Shown here one piece after another: positions 9,372-17,598 of a stretch of DNA of 64,000 nt. Both the position numbers and the translations under genes were made by a program. Every line of letters begins with the position of its first letter. Positions within the stretch are counted from its first letter, which is position 1. This DNA comes from an uncultured Flavobacteriales bacterium (GTDB lineage Bacteria > Bacteroidota > Bacteroidia > Flavobacteriales_D > Crocinitomicaceae): contig CAJAVU010000006.1 in the NCBI GenBank assembly GCA_903945495.1, forward strand, positions 1 to 64,000. Direction: 5' to 3'. The notes beneath the pieces are model-generated. The model did not search any database. It was not told the origin of the DNA and saw only the letters and a list, made by a program, of their open reading frames with translations.

Positions 9372-11774
9372 CTATAAATTGAATGAAATCGTAATTTTAG
9401 GAACAAAATTCTTTAATTCATTCAATTCAGCATAAGGACCATAGCGGTAAAACAATCCAATTCCGATGCCTGAAACACCTGATACCAAAACATTATTAAT
9501 AATCAATCCTCCTTCAAAATATCCTTTTTCCATTGTTTTAAATTGCTGCGAATGCTGAATGATTGAACTTGTATTCATCGTACCAAATCCAACTGCATGA
9601 TGAAAACCAATTTGTGGTTCATTCCATTTCTTTTTTGTTTTAAATGCATTCAACATCCATTGTGTGTAAAAAGCAATTTGAGAAGTACTATAAAAATCAG
9701 ATGGCGCAATCGTTTGAAATGTATTGGAAACAGACAAGTTCCAATTTCTACCAGTTGCATTTCCTACTTGACTTAAAAACAAAGGAACATCTCCTTCAGT
9801 GGTTGAACCCGCCAAAGTCCAATTGATTTTACCCGCGCCTCGGAGCAAAATGTCTTGTTGTATTTCTGCATTCAATCGAAGATAATCCAAGCTAGAGGTT
9901 GCAATATCTTTCCAACCTTTGGCAACTTTCACGCGTAATTTTGGAAATTTCGTTCCTTTTGAAATGCGATTATCCCCAACCATCATCACACGTTCACGAA
10001 TGTTCCACGTGAACTCCAAAGCTGTTTCTGCTATGTCGAATTTCGTTTCAGGTAGCGCACCAATAGCAGGATAATAGGTGTAATTTGACATTGTATGAAT
10101 ACGTTGAAAATTCCCCAAAACCGTAATCTTCATGTTCGAACGAATATTTCCAGAAAATGCAATTTCAGCCAAACGCTGTTGTTCCATATTTTGAATGAAA
10201 AAGTGGCGATACAAGGATGTTGATGTTAAGGAAAAAGCATCTTTTTGAAAATCTGTTCCTCCTCGTTCAAGTAAATCTTGTTGAAAACGCAAGTTCATTT
10301 TTACGCCGTTTTTCTTGTTGATATGAATGGTTGCGTAGCCTCCATATTTCGACTGTTTGTCGCGTGTTGCCCAACCATAATATCCACCAAATGTTGCCCA
10401 GCGCATGAGTTTCTTTGACGTTTCTAATCCAATTCCGAATCGATAGCCTTCATACAAATTGTAATCTATTACGCGAGTAAGATCCAAATTTAAATACCCC
10501 ATTGGCACTTTACCTTGTAACAGTGATGAAAGCATTAAGGCTTTTTCCTCTAGCTTCTCAGCACTTGATAAACTATCAATCATTTCATAGGTTCGCTTTT
10601 CCTTTGCATTTATTTGATAAACGCGCATGGTGTCCCAATCTTTGTCTTTTACAAAACCAGCATCCTCATTCGTAACAACAGACACATTGTCAAAATCACG
10701 TTTTCTGAGATCTGTTGGATTCAATTGAATATTTTTGATGTAGGTATTTCCTTTTCCTTGAATTCTGGCTTCAGGAACTTTAGGAATCAAGGTAACATTT
10801 CCAAAAATTATTTCAGTACTTAGTTTCGAAGGGAACCATTTTTCATTGTCAATCAAGGTATATTCTTGAACAATTTGAACTTTCATTCCTGTTGTATCTT
10901 CATACGGAGATGCCGTAACTTTTTCAATTGCCCAGCCATTCGTGTTAATGTATAATCGACCTGTCATACCTTCAAAATTTCTTCCTTTCCGCGGACGGTA
11001 GAAAATCGTAAACGTAGAATCTTGACCAACAATCGTCGTGTCTTCTAAAATAAACAAGTAGCGTTTTGTTCCTCCGAATGCAATTGGGTTGATATAGGTT
11101 TTTCCTAGAAGTTGAAATTGATTTTCATAGAAACTAAAGCTTTGCATTTCATTCGCGAACGTTGAAAACATTGGATCAGTAAAACCAGAAACTTTATAGG
11201 CTGTAATCTCTTCCTTGTCTCTTGATGGCGGCATAAATGTTCGGATAGAAGCACTTTCGATCATGAACAAATACTGCTCAGTAAAAAACTTCTTCAAACG
11301 CAATAAAGTTGTGTCACTCGTCGAATCTGAAATGGAAGCCACAGCATCTTCATTTACATCAAAAATGAATTTCGAATAACTTTCATAACGAAAAGCATCA
11401 TTGTCTACTGGATTGTTCTTTTTTCTGTTTTCAATGGCATGTTCAATAATTCGATGCGCTGGATTGATACCTGGAACAACGCTCACTTCATTCAAACTTC
11501 TAAGCATTCCAACTAAATAAATCTCTCCATTTACAATGTCAGCAACATTCACAAGTGTATCTGTATACCCATAAACACGAATATCTAAGCGCGTTTCATT
11601 TCCTTTCAATAGTATTTTTCCATCGATATCCGCTAACGCTGGTTCCCCTACATCCGGTCGAACCTTTGCAAACGGAATTGGATCCTTGGTGAAATCATCT
11701 TTGATAAAAACGGTCGTTTGGGAAAATGAATCTATCGCAAAAAAGCACAGAAAGAGTACGAGTAAGTGTTTCAT
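9372..11774 (-). CDS. DUF5686 / carboxypeptidase-regulatory-like outer-membrane protein
   Basis: An 800-residue exported protein with a signal peptide (residues 1-18, ending SFSQ). It is followed by a carboxypeptidase-D-regulatory-like fold (TTVFIKDDFTKDPIPFAKV...) with a SLNEVSVVPG junction, as in TonB-receptor-like proteins of the phylum. The body is a beta-rich DUF5686 region, and the C-terminal third alternates hydrophobic and polar residues like a 16-stranded-type barrel, ending in ITISFNL. There is no TonB box or plug domain, so it is probably not a classical receptor. The function is unknown. The call rests on architecture and remembered family resemblance. Confidence 0.82.
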   Translation of the reverse strand: MKHLLVLFLCFFAIDSFSQTTVFIKDDFTKDPIPFAKVRPDVGEPALADIDGKILLKGNETRLDIRVYGYTDTLVNVADIVNGEIYLVGMLRSLNEVSVVPGINPAHRIIEHAIENRKKNNPVDNDAFRYESYSKFIFDVNEDAVASISDSTSDTTLLRLKKFFTEQYLFMIESASIRTFMPPSRDKEEITAYKVSGFTDPMFSTFANEMQSFSFYENQFQLLGKTYINPIAFGGTKRYLFILEDTTIVGQDSTFTIFYRPRKGRNFEGMTGRLYINTNGWAIEKVTASPYEDTTGMKVQIVQEYTLIDNEKWFPSKLSTEIIFGNVTLIPKVPEARIQGKGNTYIKNIQLNPTDLRKRDFDNVSVVTNEDAGFVKDKDWDTMRVYQINAKEKRTYEMIDSLSSAEKLEEKALMLSSLLQGKVPMGYLNLDLTRVIDYNLYEGYRFGIGLETSKKLMRWATFGGYYGWATRDKQSKYGGYATIHINKKNGVKMNLRFQQDLLERGGTDFQKDAFSLTSTSLYRHFFIQNMEQQRLAEIAFSGNIRSNMKITVLGNFQRIHTMSNYTYYPAIGALPETKFDIAETALEFTWNIRERVMMVGDNRISKGTKFPKLRVKVAKGWKDIATSSLDYLRLNAEIQQDILLRGAGKINWTLAGSTTEGDVPLFLSQVGNATGRNWNLSVSNTFQTIAPSDFYSTSQIAFYTQWMLNAFKTKKKWNEPQIGFHHAVGFGTMNTSSIIQHSQQFKTMEKGYFEGGLIINNVLVSGVSGIGIGLFYRYGPYAELNELKNFVPKITISFNL

Positions 11775-11858
11775 GAACTAAAAATAAGCTTTTCTGAACA
11801 ATTTGTACTTTTTAACATCCAAACTATGCTCCATGTTCTATGTTCCAAGCTCTTTTAG

Positions 11859-11866
11859 TATCTTTG
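11859..11866 (+). promoter_or_regulatory. -7 box TATCTTTG directly before the radical SAM gene
   Basis: A perfect TAnnTTTG box ends 4 bases before the ATG at 11871. A -33 element is not clear. If functional, transcription would start at or beside the A of the start codon. Confidence 0.45.
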
Positions 11867-11870
11867 ATTC

Positions 11871-12890
11871 ATGTCGCAATTCACCGATTCGTGGAACATC
11901 TTCAAACACTTGACTTTTCGGAGAGCATGGAATCTCGTTTTGCTAAAATTATCCTATTGGTTTTCTCGATTAACACGAAAAGCAAACACGTGGGGAAAGC
12001 CTTTTTCACTTTCAATTGAACCAACTACAGCCTGTAATTTAGGTTGCCCTGAATGTCCAAGTGGTTTGAAACAATTTACGCGTCCAACCGGGAAATTGAA
12101 CCGCGATTTACACGAAAAAATTCTTTCGCAAGTCTGTTCTTCCGTTTTCTACATCAATTACTATTTTCAAGGAGAACCTTTTTTACATCCACAATTTTTA
12201 GACTTGATTCGACAAGCAAAAAAGCACAAGATTTATACGGCAACTTCAACCAACGCGCATTTCATCGACCAAAAGAAAGCGGAAGAAATCATCGATTCTG
12301 GCTTGGATCGTTTGATTATTTCGATTGATGGTTTAACACAAGAAACCTATGAAAATTATCGTGTTCACGGAAATTTGGCAAAGGTAATTGAAGCGAGTAA
12401 ATTATTGATTGCAGCCAAGAAAGCAAAAGCATCAGCTACACCGCATTTAATCTTTCAGTTTTTAGCCGTGAAGCCAAATGAGCATGAAATTCCAGCCATT
12501 TTCACCTTAGGAAATGAAATGGGAATTGACGAAGTGCGCATCAAAACGGCTCAAGTGTACGATTATGAAAATGGAAATCCGTTGATTCCAGAAAACGAAA
12601 AATATTCACGCTACAAACGCCAAGCCGACGGGACGTATAAATTGAAATATGCAACTGGAAATCACTGCTGGCGCATGTGGTCGGGAAGTGTGTTGACGTG
12701 GGACGGAAAAGTTGTTCCTTGTTGTTTCGATAAAGATGCACAACACGTTCTCGGATCAATCGAAACAAGTAATTTCCAAACGATCTGGAAAGACAAAAAA
12801 TACCACAATTTCAGACAGGCGATTCTAACGGGCCGCAATCAAATTGATATTTGCCAAAACTGCTCAGAAGGCGCTAAAGTTTTTCAATAA
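11871..12890 (+). CDS. Radical SAM/SPASM domain enzyme
   Basis: A 339-residue protein with the radical SAM cluster motif ACNLGCPECPSG near residues 57-68. This is a CxxxCxxC arrangement that binds the [4Fe-4S] cluster used to split S-adenosylmethionine. A C-terminal SPASM-like domain has cysteines in NHCWRMWSG, VVPCCFD and DICQNCSEG and would carry auxiliary Fe-S clusters. The middle has the family glycine and serine segments (FQGEPFLHP, STNAHFI, LIISIDG). It stands alone between secreted-protein genes, and no precursor peptide gene is visible nearby, so the substrate is unknown. Peptide modification, or a dehydrogenase role of the MoaA/PqqE type, are both possible. Confidence 0.9.
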   Translation: MSQFTDSWNIFKHLTFRRAWNLVLLKLSYWFSRLTRKANTWGKPFSLSIEPTTACNLGCPECPSGLKQFTRPTGKLNRDLHEKILSQVCSSVFYINYYFQGEPFLHPQFLDLIRQAKKHKIYTATSTNAHFIDQKKAEEIIDSGLDRLIISIDGLTQETYENYRVHGNLAKVIEASKLLIAAKKAKASATPHLIFQFLAVKPNEHEIPAIFTLGNEMGIDEVRIKTAQVYDYENGNPLIPENEKYSRYKRQADGTYKLKYATGNHCWRMWSGSVLTWDGKVVPCCFDKDAQHVLGSIETSNFQTIWKDKKYHNFRQAILTGRNQIDICQNCSEGAKVFQ

Positions 12891-12988
12891 ATTGGATTCA
12901 TAAATTTACAAAACACCGCTCGTGTTAAAATCCTTAAAATGAATCTTTTGAATTATTTTTTGTTATTTTAGATGCATAAATTACTACT

Positions 12989-15556
12989 ATGCGTTATTTT
13001 CTATTCGTTGCTTTCATCGTTAATTGCTCATTTTATTTCAGTCAAAGTACATTTCAACTAGCACTTGGTGGTGCTCAGGAAGAATTTTCTTACTCATTTC
13101 AACAAACCGATGATAATGGTTTTATTGTGGCTGGAAGAACCTTCAGTTTCGGTACCGGCGGCTGGGAATGTTATATGTCACGATTCAATGCGAATGGTGA
13201 TACATTATGGACAAGGACGTATGGCAACGTGTTGTATGACGAACTTCAAGACGTTGATACAACGAGCGATGGTGGTTTTATTGCTGTTGGACACACCACT
13301 ACAACAGATTGGGATGGAAATGTTTATCTAATCAGAACGAATGGAAACGGGGTTGTTCTATGGTCAAAAGAATATGGCGGTTCAATCGGATTGTCTGATA
13401 AAGGTTATTCTGTTCGAGAAACTTCCGATGGTGGTTTTATTATAACAGGGACAACCGAAACGTATGGATCCGGTGGTGACGATGTGTATGTGTTAAAGGT
13501 TAATTCTCTTGGTGCAGTTCAGTGGACAACCACAATTGGTTCTGCTGGTACCGTTAGTGTTATGGATGCTGGTAGAGAAGTTCAAGAAACAAATGACGGG
13601 GGTTTCATTGTTGTTGGATACACAAGTGCAATAGATATTAATTTTTCTGACATATATCTAATAAAGTTAAACGCAGCAGGAGTTGTACAATGGAAAAAAA
13701 CCTATGGAGGAAGTTCATATGACATTGGATACACCGTACAGCAAACTACGGATAATGGTTTTATTATAGGTGCCACAACGAATAGCTTTGGAGCAGGAAA
13801 TTGGGATGCCTACCTCATAAAAACAGATGTGAACGGAAATGTTCAATGGAGCAAAACATATGGTAAATCTGGCGAAGACCGAGCGCAATGTGCACGACAA
13901 ACTGCTGATGGTGGTTACATCCTTTGTGGAAGATCTACAAGTTTTGGGGCAGGTAGTTTTGATTTGGCCTTGTATCGAACAGATGCCAATGGTACATTAT
14001 TGTGGACAAAAGGATATGGTGGAGCCGGAGATGATCAAGGATTTTACGTACGACCAATTGGAACCTCACTTGTTTTTTGTGGATATACTGTCAGTTTTGG
14101 TGCCGGAAGCAAAGACGTATTTTTTGCAAAATCTGATGCTAGCGGCAATGTAGGCTGTAATGAACTAACGGGAACAGGTTTTACAACAACAAGCCCCTCA
14201 ACGCTAACAAGCACAGCAGGAAACAACTCAACAGGCGGGACAGCCATTACACCAGCAACAGCAACACGCTTTCCACTTTCAATAAAATCGGTTTTATGTG
14301 CCGCTGGAGGTTGCTCTGTTAATTCAAACTTTACAGCATCCACAACAGCTATCTGTTTAAATGGTACCATTAATTTCACGAATACCTCAAGTGGTGCAAC
14401 AAGTCAAAATTGGTTGTCTAATGGCGTAAGTTTCAGCACATCAATAAATGCCGCTAAAACGTTTACTAGCGCTGGAACATATGAAATAAAACTAATCAGT
14501 TACAATGGCGCTTGCTCTGACACGCATAGCCTATATGTCTTCGTTTCATCACCCTCTTCATCCTCTATCTCAACTACTGCTTGTCAAAGTTTTACATGGT
14601 CAGTCAATAATCAAACCTATACACAAACTGGTAACTATTCCACAACTATTCCAACCGTTGCAGGATGTGACTCTGTCATTACCTTAAATCTAACAATCAA
14701 TCAAGCAACAAATTCTTCGGAAACCGTTAGCAACTGTGGAAGTTATACCTGGCCTGCCAATGGACAAACCTACGCGCAAAGTGGAACCTATACCTCAACT
14801 TTTACGAATGGCTCAGGTTGTTTATCGACTCAGACACTTTATCTAACAATCAATCAACCAACAAATTCGTCGGAAACCGTTAGTAACTGTGGAAATTATA
14901 CATGGGTTGCAAACGGACAAACCTACGCACAAAGTGGAACCTATACTTCAACTTTTACGAATGCTTCAGGTTGTTTATCGACTCAGACACTTTATCTAAC
15001 GATCAATCAACCAACAAATTCTTCGGAAACCGTTAGCAACTGTGGAAATTATACATGGGCAGCAAACGGACAAACCTACACGCAAAGTGGAACCTATACC
15101 TCAACTTTTACGAATGCCTCAGGTTGTTTGTCGACTCAGACACTTTATTTAACCGTCAATCTGCCAAGTTCTTCCACCTTAACTGAAGCGGCCTTAGACA
15201 CATACCTTCTAAACGGCCAATCCTATACGCAATCAGGAACATATACGCAAGTTATTCCAAATGCTGCGGGCTGCGATAGTACAATAACGTTGAATTTGAC
15301 ATTGAATTATACGGGAATAACAGAGCTCAAGGATGGTATTCGAATTTATCCGAATCCTATTTTTGATAATTTGACAATTGAAAGTACATCCTGCCTAAAT
15401 TGCAGGTATGTCATAGTTGACAACCAAGGAAGATTGGTACTTCAAGGTAAATTAACCGAAACGATTACATTCCTTTCATTGGGGGAATTGAAAAGTGGAA
15501 ATTATCTACTTCTACTAGAACAGCAAAGTGTACCAGTTCGAATTGTGAAACACTAA
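12989..15556 (+). CDS. T9SS type A surface protein with propeller repeats and triplicated 51-residue module
   Basis: An 855-residue exported protein with a signal peptide (residues 1-19). Residues about 20-390 are six to seven repeats of roughly 58 residues with the core DGGFIV.G.T...D.YLIK.N..G..QW.K.YGG, probably a beta-propeller. The same repeat makes up the protein at 49768-51291. A PKD-like stretch follows (VNSNFTASTTAICLNG). Then come cysteine-bearing modules of the type SNCG.YTW.ANGQTY, three of them nearly identical. The tail IRIYPNPIFDNLTIES... is a T9SS type A sorting domain. Its likely role is adhesion or display on the cell surface. Confidence 0.88.
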   Translation: MRYFLFVAFIVNCSFYFSQSTFQLALGGAQEEFSYSFQQTDDNGFIVAGRTFSFGTGGWECYMSRFNANGDTLWTRTYGNVLYDELQDVDTTSDGGFIAVGHTTTTDWDGNVYLIRTNGNGVVLWSKEYGGSIGLSDKGYSVRETSDGGFIITGTTETYGSGGDDVYVLKVNSLGAVQWTTTIGSAGTVSVMDAGREVQETNDGGFIVVGYTSAIDINFSDIYLIKLNAAGVVQWKKTYGGSSYDIGYTVQQTTDNGFIIGATTNSFGAGNWDAYLIKTDVNGNVQWSKTYGKSGEDRAQCARQTADGGYILCGRSTSFGAGSFDLALYRTDANGTLLWTKGYGGAGDDQGFYVRPIGTSLVFCGYTVSFGAGSKDVFFAKSDASGNVGCNELTGTGFTTTSPSTLTSTAGNNSTGGTAITPATATRFPLSIKSVLCAAGGCSVNSNFTASTTAICLNGTINFTNTSSGATSQNWLSNGVSFSTSINAAKTFTSAGTYEIKLISYNGACSDTHSLYVFVSSPSSSSISTTACQSFTWSVNNQTYTQTGNYSTTIPTVAGCDSVITLNLTINQATNSSETVSNCGSYTWPANGQTYAQSGTYTSTFTNGSGCLSTQTLYLTINQPTNSSETVSNCGNYTWVANGQTYAQSGTYTSTFTNASGCLSTQTLYLTINQPTNSSETVSNCGNYTWAANGQTYTQSGTYTSTFTNASGCLSTQTLYLTVNLPSSSTLTEAALDTYLLNGQSYTQSGTYTQVIPNAAGCDSTITLNLTLNYTGITELKDGIRIYPNPIFDNLTIESTSCLNCRYVIVDNQGRLVLQGKLTETITFLSLGELKSGNYLLLLEQQSVPVRIVKH
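14708..15166 (+). repeat. Three tandem 153-bp coding repeats
   Basis: Units at 14708-14860, 14861-15013 and 15014-15166 are in register at exactly 153 bp (51 codons) and nearly identical in DNA. Each begins with ACAAATTC. More diverged copies flank them on both sides in the same protein. High identity between units points to recent duplication or gene conversion and a chance of length variation. Confidence 0.93.
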
Positions 15557-15586
15557 AATTCTTACATTTCAAGTTGGTTCTCAAGT

Positions 15587-16588
15587 ATGAAAAAATCCAA
15601 AAAAATAATAGTTGGTGTTCTGATTATTATTTGTGTAAGTTTCGTCTGGTATCGAATTGTTTCAGATAATCAAAAGAAAATTAACGCTGATGCGAGCGCT
15701 GTACACGATACTGAACGTGGCGGAACTGTTTCGATTGAACATAAAGATACAAACGAAAAAAATGAGTCGCTCGATTACACGCAAGTAGAACTTCCAACAA
15801 TTTCTCAGAAGGATGTTATTATCCGACATTTTGCGTACACACTGTGTTACAATGAAAAGTATGAACAAGCTTCATGGGTCGCATACGAGCTCACAGCAAA
15901 TGAAATAATAAAACGATATGATCGAACAAATCGCTTTTTAGTTGACCATGCGATTCAATCCAATTCGGCGGATGATCAAGATTACAAAAAATCGGGTTTT
16001 GATAGAGGTCATCTTGCGCCTGCGGGTGACATGTCATGGTCGGCAACTGCCATGGAAGAATCTTTCTATTATAGCAATATGAGTCCACAAGACCCAAGTT
16101 TTAATCGTGGAATTTGGAAAAAACTGGAAGAGCAAGTGCGTTCTTGGGCTGGTGAACTTGGGACTGTTTATGTTGTTACAGGTCCTGTGTTAAAAGGAAA
16201 AATGGCAAGCATCGGTCACAATGACGTAGCGGTTCCAAACTACTATTATAAAGTGATTTTAGACACTAATGAGAAGAATCCCAAAGCCATAGGTTTTATA
16301 CTACGAAATGAAGGTTCCAAAAGTTCATTGAGCACTTTTGCTGTTTCCATCGATAGCGTTGAAAACTTTACAGGAATTGATTTCTTTCCTGGTTTATCTG
16401 ACAAACTAGAACAACAAATAGAACAAACTATTTGCAGTTCTTGCTGGAATTGGAGTGTTCATAAAAACAGGAAGAATAACTCTAACACTAATTCTACCGC
16501 TGTTCAATGTTCTGGAACTACTAAAAAAGGGCTTCGTTGTAAACGTATGACAAAAGATGCCAGTGGAAAGTGTTATCAGCATGATTGA
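15587..16588 (+). CDS. DNA/RNA non-specific endonuclease (NUC1 family) with C-terminal Cys/His motif
   Basis: A 333-residue protein with an N-terminal membrane-anchor or signal segment (residues 5-24). The nuclease domain carries the catalytic motif DRGHLAPAGD near residue 142, followed by the conserved asparagine region SNMSPQDPSFNRGIW. In this family the histidine is the general base and the asparagine holds Mg2+. The enzyme would cut DNA and RNA outside the cytoplasm, for defence or nutrient recovery. An unusual last 30 residues (CSGTTKKGLRCKRMT...CYQHD) form a C-C-C-H pattern like a small zinc motif. The gene lies 30 bp after the preceding T9SS gene and may be co-transcribed with it. Confidence 0.9.
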   Translation: MKKSKKIIVGVLIIICVSFVWYRIVSDNQKKINADASAVHDTERGGTVSIEHKDTNEKNESLDYTQVELPTISQKDVIIRHFAYTLCYNEKYEQASWVAYELTANEIIKRYDRTNRFLVDHAIQSNSADDQDYKKSGFDRGHLAPAGDMSWSATAMEESFYYSNMSPQDPSFNRGIWKKLEEQVRSWAGELGTVYVVTGPVLKGKMASIGHNDVAVPNYYYKVILDTNEKNPKAIGFILRNEGSKSSLSTFAVSIDSVENFTGIDFFPGLSDKLEQQIEQTICSSCWNWSVHKNRKNNSNTNSTAVQCSGTTKKGLRCKRMTKDASGKCYQHD

Positions 16589-16611
16589 AAAAGTAGTTTT
16601 GTAACAGTACC

Positions 16612-16629
16612 GTCAGGTCACGACCTGAC
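16612..16629. repeat. Perfect short palindrome
   Basis: GTCAGGTC and GACCTGAC are separated by two bases. The element lies 23 bp after the nuclease stop and just before a separate terminator. It has no T-run of its own. Confidence 0.6.
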
Positions 16630-16646
16630 CCTTCCAATACCAACAA

Positions 16647-16675
16647 AAAAACGCCGCTATTTCTAGCGGCGTTTT
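16647..16675. terminator. Bidirectional terminator
   Basis: A 13-bp stem with core ACGCCGCTA/TAGCGGCGT, a 4-base loop, and A- and T-runs on both sides. It can serve the nuclease gene on the plus strand and the small membrane protein on the minus strand. Confidence 0.88.
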
Positions 16676-16698
16676 TATAAATCTATATGAATTACAAC

Positions 16699-16857
16699 TT
16701 AATGCTCTTCTGCTTCTTCAAAAATTCTTTTCGGGCGTAATTTTTCGAAAACTCCTAATGTAATCCAGAAAGGAAGGACGAAACCCATTAAAAATAATAG
16801 CATCCAGAATGCCATTCCAAAAATCAAAAGAAATAATACGATACCGAAAACGCTCAT
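16699..16857 (-). CDS. Small hydrophobic protein of unknown function
   Basis: A 52-residue protein with one long or two closely spaced hydrophobic segments (MSVFGIVLFLLIFGMAFWML... and FVLPFWITLGVF) and a charged C-terminus KRIFEEAEEH. I chose the start at 16857. An in-frame start at 16920 would add 21 residues that look less protein-like. The gene is followed by a strong terminator. I do not recognise the family, and its membrane location is inferred only from hydrophobicity. Confidence 0.6.
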   Translation of the reverse strand: MSVFGIVLFLLIFGMAFWMLLFLMGFVLPFWITLGVFEKLRPKRIFEEAEEH

Positions 16858-17102
16858 TTTGTACTTATTTAATGTTCGAATACGGGGTAAAAATACTAAA
16901 ATATTCAAATATGCAAGCAAAAATTCAGCGCTTTCACTTAAAAAGTTTCATTCCAAATAAGTCCATCTTTCGAAAATGAAAGATTTTCAAGGTCTTAAGC
17001 AAATTGGCTTGTTTTAAAAATCTTAGGGTGGTCGAAATGTTACGTTAACATCAATTTTACTTTAGCAATCCCTTTTTCGGTATCACATGGCTAAAAAATA
17101 AC

Positions 17103-17110
17103 TACTTTTG
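17103..17110 (+). promoter_or_regulatory. -7 box for the IPExxxVDY-pyk operon
   Basis: TACTTTTG matches TAnnTTTG, 19 bases before the ATG at 17130. A T-rich TTTTTCGG lies about 22 bases upstream as a weak -33. A purine stretch GAAAGGA precedes the start codon. Confidence 0.45.
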
Positions 17111-17129
17111 AGCTGCACTTGAAAGGACA

Positions 17130-17561
17130 ATGTCTAAAGTTAAAAAGCATACATTATACGTCGACCAAGCATACGATTTTGATATGATCGGAATCTTATC
17201 GCATCACAACGATTATCGATTAGCGTGGGGACTAAATGAACAGCTTTCGATTCAATTGGTGAAAACAGACGAAGAGTTTGTGGTAGTCAACAAAAAAGGT
17301 GTTAAAGTTTCAAGCCATTCGATGTACGAATTCAAAGACCACGAAAACCTCATCGAATATTATTTAATTAAAAACAAGAGTCAAGGAAAATTCTTAATTC
17401 CAGAGAAACCAGCTGTCGATTACTTCTTATTTTTATATGAAAATCACATTTGGGACTTGGAGGACATTGTTTCAGAATTGAGACAAACACCAAGTGTTTT
17501 AGGAGTTTACACCTTCGACCCAGAAGAATTCGATTCAACCGAAAATTTAGTTTTCAATTGA
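17130..17561 (+). CDS. IPExxxVDY family protein
   Basis: A 143-residue soluble protein of a family found in Bacteroidota, often next to pyruvate kinase. The family-naming motif appears as IPEKPAVDYFLFLYE near residues 90-104. The rest is acidic with no signal peptide. It is 37 bp upstream of pyk and shares its promoter. The biochemical role is not known. The conserved position suggests a link to pyk expression or central metabolism, which is inference. Confidence 0.85.
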   Translation: MSKVKKHTLYVDQAYDFDMIGILSHHNDYRLAWGLNEQLSIQLVKTDEEFVVVNKKGVKVSSHSMYEFKDHENLIEYYLIKNKSQGKFLIPEKPAVDYFLFLYENHIWDLEDIVSELRQTPSVLGVYTFDPEEFDSTENLVFN

Positions 17562-17598
17562 GTTCAATTCAAACAAACCTGAAAAGGAAAATTAGAAT

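Noticed and set aside
14044-14379. 111-residue minus-strand frame inside the surface-protein gene
   Set aside because: It is the shadow of a repetitive Ser/Thr-rich coding region.
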